Below, piece by piece: positions 58,572-64,000 of a DNA stretch of 64,000 nucleotides. The position numbers were made by a program, and so were the translations under genes. Positions within the stretch are counted from its first letter, which is position 1. The number at the start of each line of letters is the position of its first letter. The notes beneath the pieces were generated by a model. The model did not search any database, had not been told where the DNA came from, and saw only the letters and a list, made by a program, of their open reading frames with translations. This DNA comes from Primulina eburnea (lineage: Eukaryota; Streptophyta; Magnoliopsida; Lamiales; Gesneriaceae): the NCBI RefSeq assembly GCF_022965805.1, contig NW_027331409.1:1-64000 (forward strand), read 5' to 3'.

Positions 58572-61500
58572 ATGTCATCAATTCGCAACCCGTTTTCGGT
58601 CATTCTCGAAAAACACATACTAACCGGACCAAACTATATCACTTGGCTAAGAAACTTAAAGATTGTCTTGAACTCGGAGAAAATCGCATACACACTTACT
58701 GAGTCGCCCCCTGATGAGGCTCCGACTGACTGCAGTCCCGAGGAACTGCAGACCTACAAGGATTGGTGCGACCATGACTTGAAGGCCAAGTGTTACATGC
58801 AAGCTTCAATGAACGATGAGCTGCAAAGGCGATTCGAGGATGCAAAGAATGCTGCTGACATTCATATGCACCTCAAGGAGCTCTTCGGAGAGCAGACTCG
58901 GCCTTTGAGGCATGCCACAGTAAAGGAGCTCATCACTTTACGCATGCGAGATGGGACTTCGGTCCATGAGCATGGCCTAAAGTTGATTGGGCTCGTGGAT
59001 AAACTCGTAGGCATGGATTTGATCTTGCCATCGGAGTTGACCACGGATGTGTTGCTGTTGTCATTGCCCAGCTCTTTCGATCCTTTTGTCGTGAACTTCA
59101 ATATGAACAAGCTTGAGCCCAGCCTTGAAGAGTTGGTGAACATGCTTGTGACCTTTGAGTCCACGATCAAGAAGGAGAAGCCGGTTCTTTATGTGGGCTC
59201 TTCATCTGGCACGAAGACTGGTCCACCTGGGAAGGGAAAGAAGCGTTCTTTCCAGCGTACCAAGAAGAGCGAGCCCTTGAAGAGGCAGACTTCGAGTCCC
59301 GTTGTGGCAGCCGCGCCAGTAAAGGCTGAAAAGACTGTTGACATCTGTCACCACTGCAAGAAGCCTGGACATTGGAGGCGTAACTGCAGGGAATATCTTG
59401 CGCAGAAGGGTTCTGCCAAGGGTATGTTCTATATTGAAGTAAATATCTCGATTAATTCTACTTCTTGGGTATTAGATACCGGCTGTGGCTCACATCTCTG
59501 TAATGATTTGCAGGTGATGGGAAGAAGTAGGAAGCTCCGAGAGGGTGAGACCTTCTTGAGGATGGGCAATGGAGCAAGGGTTGCTGCCAAAGCCGTAGGA
59601 GATGTTTGTTTAATTTTGAACAATGATTTTAAGTTTGTATTAAGAGATGTTTTATTCGTACCAGACTTGATTAAAAACATTATTTCCATTCCTATGCTTG
59701 ATATTGATGGATATTCTTGTTTATTTGGCAAAGGTGTTTGCAATATTTACAAGAATGAATGTTTAGTTGGTACTGGTGAACTTGAAAACAATCTCTACAC
59801 CTTAAAATTAAAAGATATTCCACTTAACAATGTCCAAACGATAACAACAACAAATAAGCGCAAACAAGATACTCTTAATTCGGCACAACTATGGCATGCT
59901 CGATTAGGTCATATTTCCCTAAGAAGGATGAACAAGCTAGTGGGAGTTGGCATGTTTGATATGTCTGATATTAACGCTCTCACGACTTGTGAATCCTGTC
60001 TGAAAGGAAAGATGACCAAAATTCCCTTTAAGGGCCATGCGGAGCGAGCCAAAGGGTTATTGGATTTGATCCATACCGATGTGTGCGGTCCGCTTAGCAT
60101 CACCACTAAGCATGGACATGCCTACTTCATCACCTTTACCGATGACCATTCGAGGTATGGGTATGTGTATTTGATGAAATACAAGTCTGAAGCCTTTGAA
60201 AGGTTCAAAGAATTCAGAAGTGAAGTAGAGAAACAATTGGGACGAAGCATCAAGACACTTCGATCGGATCGAGGTGGTGAGTACTTGAGTGCCGAGTTCC
60301 AAGAGTATCTAAGGGAGAATGGGATTCTCTCGCAGTGGACTCCGCCCGCTACACCACAGTTGAATGGTGTTTCGGAGCGTCGTAACCGGACTTTGATGGA
60401 CATGGTTCGGTCTATGATGGGGTTCACGGAGTTGCCGCCATCCTTTTGGGGATATGCGCTTGAAACAGCGGCACTGTTGTTGAACAATGTCCATACAAAG
60501 GCAGTTGACAAGACTCCATATGAGATATGGATGGGTAAGCCTCCCAAGTATTCTTATCTAAGAATATGGGGGTGTCCTGCTTATGTGAAGCAGACAGTGG
60601 GAGATAAACTGGATAGTCGATCCATTTTATGCTACTTTGTGGGATATCCAAGAAATTCCATTGGATATTATTTCTATCATCCCCAAGAAACAAAGGTGTT
60701 TGTTTCTAGGAACGCAACCTTTTTGGAAAAGGAATTTCTATTAGATAGAAAAGGCGAGATGATAGAACTCAAAGAGGTTCGAGAGACACCCACAGTTGTA
60801 GAACCCACACCCGAGAAGCCAAGTGAGGAGATACAAGCTCCTAGGAGATCCGAGAGGATCTCGAGACCACCTATGAGGTATGGTCTACTTCTTGAAGAGG
60901 GCCATGATGAGCCTAATCTTGGATGTGATCCAAGGACCTTCAAGGAAGCGTTATCGGATGCTGATTCATCCAAGTGGCTTGAAGCAATGGAATCTGAGAT
61001 GAATTCCATGCATTCGAACCAAGTGTGGAATCTTGTGGATCCACCTGAGGGAACTGTTCCCATAGGGTGTAAATGGATTTACAAGAGGAAACTTGGGGCG
61101 GATGGGAAGGTATTGACCTTCAAAGCGCGATTGGTAGCAAAAGGGTATACTCAAAGACAAGGTGTTGACTATGAGGAAACCTTTTCTCCAGTTGCGATGT
61201 TCAAGTCCATTAGGATATTGCTAGCCATAGCTGCATGGTTTGACTATGAGATATGGCAGATGGATGTGAAGACAGCCTTCCTTAATGGGGATATTAAGGA
61301 AGAAATTTACATGTCTCAACCTGAAGGGTTTACATCCATCGGAAGTGAGCATATGGTATGCAAACTTCAAAGATCTATTTATGGTCTTAAGCAGGCATCG
61401 AGGAGCTGGAACCTCAGATTCGATAGTACAATCAAAGAGTTTGGTTTTACTAAGAATCCTGAGGAACCCTGTGTGTATAAGAAGGTCAGTGGGAGTGCTG

Positions 61501-62504
61501 TGACATTCCTTGTTCTTTATGTTGATGACATTCTACTCATTGGGAATGATGTAGGAATGTTGCAATCAACAAAGATATGGTTAGCAAGTAAGTTCTCAAT
61601 GCAGGACTTGGGTGAAGCATCTTTTGTATTGGGAATACAGATCTATCGAGATAGATCAAGAAGATTGCTTGGTCTCACCCAGTCCACATACATTGATACC
61701 ATCGTGAAGCGGTTCTCGATGGATGAGTCCAAGAGAGGACATCTACCAATGTGTCATGGCGTGTCCCTATCCAAGTCTATGTCTCCCAAGACTGATGCAG
61801 AGATAGCGGCGATGACACGAATTCCGTATGCTTCGGCTATTGGTAGTATCATGTATGGGATGATATCTACACGTCCTGACGTGGCATTTGCACTAAGTGT
61901 AGTAAGTAGATATCAATCCAACCCTGGTCTTCCACATTGGAAAGCTGTGAAAGACATCCTCAAGTATTTGAGAAGGACCAATAAGTTGTTCTTGGTCTAT
62001 GGGGGTGGAGAACTAAAATTGGAAGGCTATACCGACTCTAGCTTCCAAAGCGATGTTGATGACTCGAAGTCAACCTCCGGATTCATATTCATGCTCAATG
62101 GTGGTGCTGTCTCTTGGAAGAGTTCCAAGCAAGACAGTACTGCGGATTCCACCACTGAGGCAGAATACATTGCTGCATCGGCTGCAGCAAAGGAGGCTGT
62201 TTGGATTAGGAATTTCGTCCAAGAGTTGGGCGTCATTCCAAATGGAGTTGCTCCTATCCCGGTGATGTGCGACAACACGGGAGCCATAGCTCAGGCGAAG
62301 GAGCCAAGGTCTCATCAGAAGTCCAAACACGTATTGAGAAAGTACCACATCCTCAGAGAGATCGTGGAAAGAGGAGATGTCGTGATTGACAAAGTCGGCT
62401 CCGCAGATAATGTTGCTGATCCACTAACTAAGCCTTTACCAGGGCCATCGTTCGAGAAGCATCGCGAATCAATGGGTCTAAAGTATATAGGTAGTTGGCT
62501 CTAG
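58572..62504 (+). CDS. Ty1/copia Gag-Pol polyprotein, complete (1310 aa)
   Basis: One uninterrupted frame from ATG to TAG, encoding all proteins needed for copia retrotransposition. Gag fills about residues 1-290 (LTGPNYITWLRNLKIVL near the start; zinc knuckle C259-C262-H267-C272). The protease has D302 in VLDTGCGSH. The GAG-pre-integrase zinc finger is H442/H447 and C473/C476. The integrase core has D503 (HTDVCGP), D566 (RSDRGGEY) and E602 (NGVSERRN), with exactly 35 residues between D566 and E602. RT begins near KARLVAKGYTQRQGVDYEETF and has YVDDILL with D985 and D986. RNase H has D1155 (GYTDSS), E1196 (STTEAEYIA) and D1234 (MCDNTG). The order protease-integrase-RT-RNase H defines Ty1/copia. 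Length is normal for the group. No frameshift or stop. Expression would come from the 5' LTR. Confidence 0.97.
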   Translation: MSSIRNPFSVILEKHILTGPNYITWLRNLKIVLNSEKIAYTLTESPPDEAPTDCSPEELQTYKDWCDHDLKAKCYMQASMNDELQRRFEDAKNAADIHMHLKELFGEQTRPLRHATVKELITLRMRDGTSVHEHGLKLIGLVDKLVGMDLILPSELTTDVLLLSLPSSFDPFVVNFNMNKLEPSLEELVNMLVTFESTIKKEKPVLYVGSSSGTKTGPPGKGKKRSFQRTKKSEPLKRQTSSPVVAAAPVKAEKTVDICHHCKKPGHWRRNCREYLAQKGSAKGMFYIEVNISINSTSWVLDTGCGSHLCNDLQVMGRSRKLREGETFLRMGNGARVAAKAVGDVCLILNNDFKFVLRDVLFVPDLIKNIISIPMLDIDGYSCLFGKGVCNIYKNECLVGTGELENNLYTLKLKDIPLNNVQTITTTNKRKQDTLNSAQLWHARLGHISLRRMNKLVGVGMFDMSDINALTTCESCLKGKMTKIPFKGHAERAKGLLDLIHTDVCGPLSITTKHGHAYFITFTDDHSRYGYVYLMKYKSEAFERFKEFRSEVEKQLGRSIKTLRSDRGGEYLSAEFQEYLRENGILSQWTPPATPQLNGVSERRNRTLMDMVRSMMGFTELPPSFWGYALETAALLLNNVHTKAVDKTPYEIWMGKPPKYSYLRIWGCPAYVKQTVGDKLDSRSILCYFVGYPRNSIGYYFYHPQETKVFVSRNATFLEKEFLLDRKGEMIELKEVRETPTVVEPTPEKPSEEIQAPRRSERISRPPMRYGLLLEEGHDEPNLGCDPRTFKEALSDADSSKWLEAMESEMNSMHSNQVWNLVDPPEGTVPIGCKWIYKRKLGADGKVLTFKARLVAKGYTQRQGVDYEETFSPVAMFKSIRILLAIAAWFDYEIWQMDVKTAFLNGDIKEEIYMSQPEGFTSIGSEHMVCKLQRSIYGLKQASRSWNLRFDSTIKEFGFTKNPEEPCVYKKVSGSAVTFLVLYVDDILLIGNDVGMLQSTKIWLASKFSMQDLGEASFVLGIQIYRDRSRRLLGLTQSTYIDTIVKRFSMDESKRGHLPMCHGVSLSKSMSPKTDAEIAAMTRIPYASAIGSIMYGMISTRPDVAFALSVVSRYQSNPGLPHWKAVKDILKYLRRTNKLFLVYGGGELKLEGYTDSSFQSDVDDSKSTSGFIFMLNGGAVSWKSSKQDSTADSTTEAEYIAASAAAKEAVWIRNFVQELGVIPNGVAPIPVMCDNTGAIAQAKEPRSHQKSKHVLRKYHILREIVERGDVVIDKVGSADNVADPLTKPLPGPSFEKHRESMGLKYIGSWL

Positions 62505-62505
62505 T

Positions 62506-62518
62506 GCAAGTGGGAGAT
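62506..62518 (+). promoter_or_regulatory. Polypurine tract of the copia element
   Basis: gcaagtgggagat lies between the gag-pol stop and TGTTAGAG of the 3' LTR. It is the standard copia plus-strand primer position. Confidence 0.85.
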
Positions 62519-64000
62519 TGTTAGAGTAGGTGCACGTCGAGCCAAGTGTTGGCCGACTGTTCACAATGAAACTCTTTGTATAAACGATCTTTATTTTAAT
62601 AATATTTCAATTTATTAATTTGGCGCATCTTTATCTTTATACCCATGCTAGTTGCATAGATAAAGTCCTTGAATATACAAATAGTAGAAAGAATATGAGA
62701 TGCTCATATGATGAGTATCATGAAACTCATATTTGGAATACTGTATATTCTAAACCGTTCCTAGTCGATTCAGCCGCCACTAAGAAGGATAAAGGCCGCT
62801 CGAGTTAGAGACTAGTATCTGCGATGTGAGTACCATGTTTCATTGGTAGGGGACATTGTGATGTCCGAACATGCAGATAGGTGCTCCTTGTAGAGTGCAC
62901 TGAACAACCCTCCATAAAAGGACTTTCCAAGTGGTTCTCACTTATCGAGTGGAAAAGTCCTGGTTTATGGTTGTACAGAATTAGTCCTTATGACCCGGGA
63001 CAACATTGAGACTCTATGTGCTAGCGTTTCACTTTGACTTGTTTACCGACTCTTATGGGGTCATTAGGTGGCAAGGTTGGGTGTTACGGCGAAACATATA
63101 GGAGTCGATGCATTGTAGTCGGGGATTCACCGCTTACCTACGGGTATGGATATCCTATGTGTTTTTCATGTATATGTGGGTTGAAATCTCTGATCAGAGT
63201 ATGGTGGTAATTATGAAAGGGGTTTCATAGATTACACCATCGATGCAACCACAACATGACACATAGTATCGATTCATTGACAACTCTCGATAGACCAATA
63301 GTTGTCGAATCGGTCGGGATATATGAGTTGAAGGGACCGTACTGTACGCTAACCATAATTGAATGGTTCTTGCAGGCACTATCATGTGATACCTAGGGAA
63401 TCACGTAAGCGATGCTGCTAGACGTTTAACGTGATTGGTTGGGTACTATCAGACTTGAGTTCTGACGTTCTTACTATCAAGGAGTTGATAAGTAAGAATG
63501 GAGCAATTGGGGTATGCTCGAATAAGGACATGTTTAGTCCGAATCACATTGAGATGTGAACCCACGGCTAGTTGTATCAATGAACCATTGAGGGCCACAC
63601 AAGTACTTGCTTAGTAAATCCCGAAGAGAAGTAAAATAGTTCAATGTGTTGAACGGCTTATAAATGTGTTTATAAGCGTTAAGAAAAATAGAAGTATGAC
63701 TTCTAAGAGAGAAATACAAATTTTAATTTATGGAAGTGTTCCTAAGATTAAAATTTGGCCGAGTAAATAATGTAGTTGAAAATTGTGATTTTCATGAACA
63801 TTATTGGAGACTAAATTAAATTAATTCAAGTGTTGAATTAATTAATTACTAGTGGACCTAGTAGAGTCTAAATAATTAAATTAATTCAAGTGTTGGATTA
63901 ATTAAATAATATTAAGTCTAGTAGAGCTTAATTTAAATAATTATTTAACTAGTGGGACTTGAGTAAAATCAAGTAATATTTAATTAATCTCAAATGTGTT
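62519..64000 (+). repeat. 3' LTR of the copia element, truncated by the window edge
   Basis: First 1482 bp of the LTR, starting TGTTAGAGTAGGTGC. By eye it is identical to 54673-56154. The remaining about 590 bp and the right TSD (expected CATTG) lie beyond the window, followed presumably by the rest of the chromovirus leader and 5' LTR. Confidence 0.93.

Larger units (their letters stand above)
54673..64000 (+). mobile_element. Full-length, apparently intact Ty1/copia retrotransposon (3' LTR cut by the window end)
   Basis: 5' LTR 54673-56744, PBS 56747, leader of about 1.8 kb, one gag-pol ORF 58572-62504, PPT 62506-62518, 3' LTR from 62519. The two LTRs align at a constant offset of 7846 bp for all 1482 comparable bases, with no difference seen. 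Long LTRs (2 kb), a long leader and a single gag-pol ORF of about 1300 codons recall the Angela/BARE-1 group; that assignment is tentative. A solo LTR of the same family lies at 40566-42636. Everything visible is consistent with a very recent, possibly still mobile copy. Confidence 0.95.

Noticed and set aside
58862..62348. Minus-strand frames across the copia gag-pol
   Set aside because: Antisense shadows of a strongly supported 1310-codon ORF; none shows a domain.

Overview
The window is repetitive nuclear DNA of a flowering plant, and I see no host gene in it. The evidence is Ty3/gypsy and Ty1/copia LTR retrotransposons of plant type, primer-binding sites matching plant initiator tRNA-Met, solo LTRs, deep nesting and a long satellite array. 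The setting looks like pericentromeric or centromeric heterochromatin. That location is inferred, not shown.

The ground layer is a satellite with a 364-bp monomer made entirely of a fragment of a Ty3/gypsy integrase core, in the + sense, with no linker. It fills 1-20193, 27619-38543 and 45918-47618, about 90 monomers in about 33 kb. It was one continuous array: the interruptions are flanked by 5-bp target-site duplications that rejoin in monomer phase. The first block (about 55 copies) is almost perfectly uniform. The second block is more diverged and has higher-order repeats of five and four monomers. The third block holds the copy closest to a working integrase.

Four groups of retroelements have landed in the array. 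(1) 20194-27618 is a complete but non-coding LTR element with 3.2-kb LTRs, a 1.0-kb interior and TSD GAAGT. (2) 38544-45917 is a solo LTR in minus orientation with TSD ATAGA. It is split by a chimeric element (40316-45643, TSD GGCAT) whose interior is inverted relative to its long LTR, and that LTR is split again by a copia solo LTR (40566-42636, TSD GTAGC). (3) 47619-48405 is the start of another LTR, cut by (4) a minus-strand chromovirus of Tekay/Del type (48406-54672). The chromovirus carries gag and a broken pol, and is cut two bases upstream of a gag ATG by a plus-strand Ty1/copia element (54673 to beyond the window end).

The copia element is the only one that looks competent. It has a single 1310-codon gag-pol frame with every catalytic residue in place, a PBS, a polypurine tract, and LTRs with no difference seen over the 1482 bp that can be compared. 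The other elements are non-autonomous, truncated, rearranged or mutated.

The most unusual features are the integrase-derived satellite, with a preserved single-base series by which its catalytic Asp was lost; the chimeric element with a perfect 73-bp inverted repeat; and two kinds of GC-rich palindromic boxes repeated inside the otherwise AT-rich LTRs.
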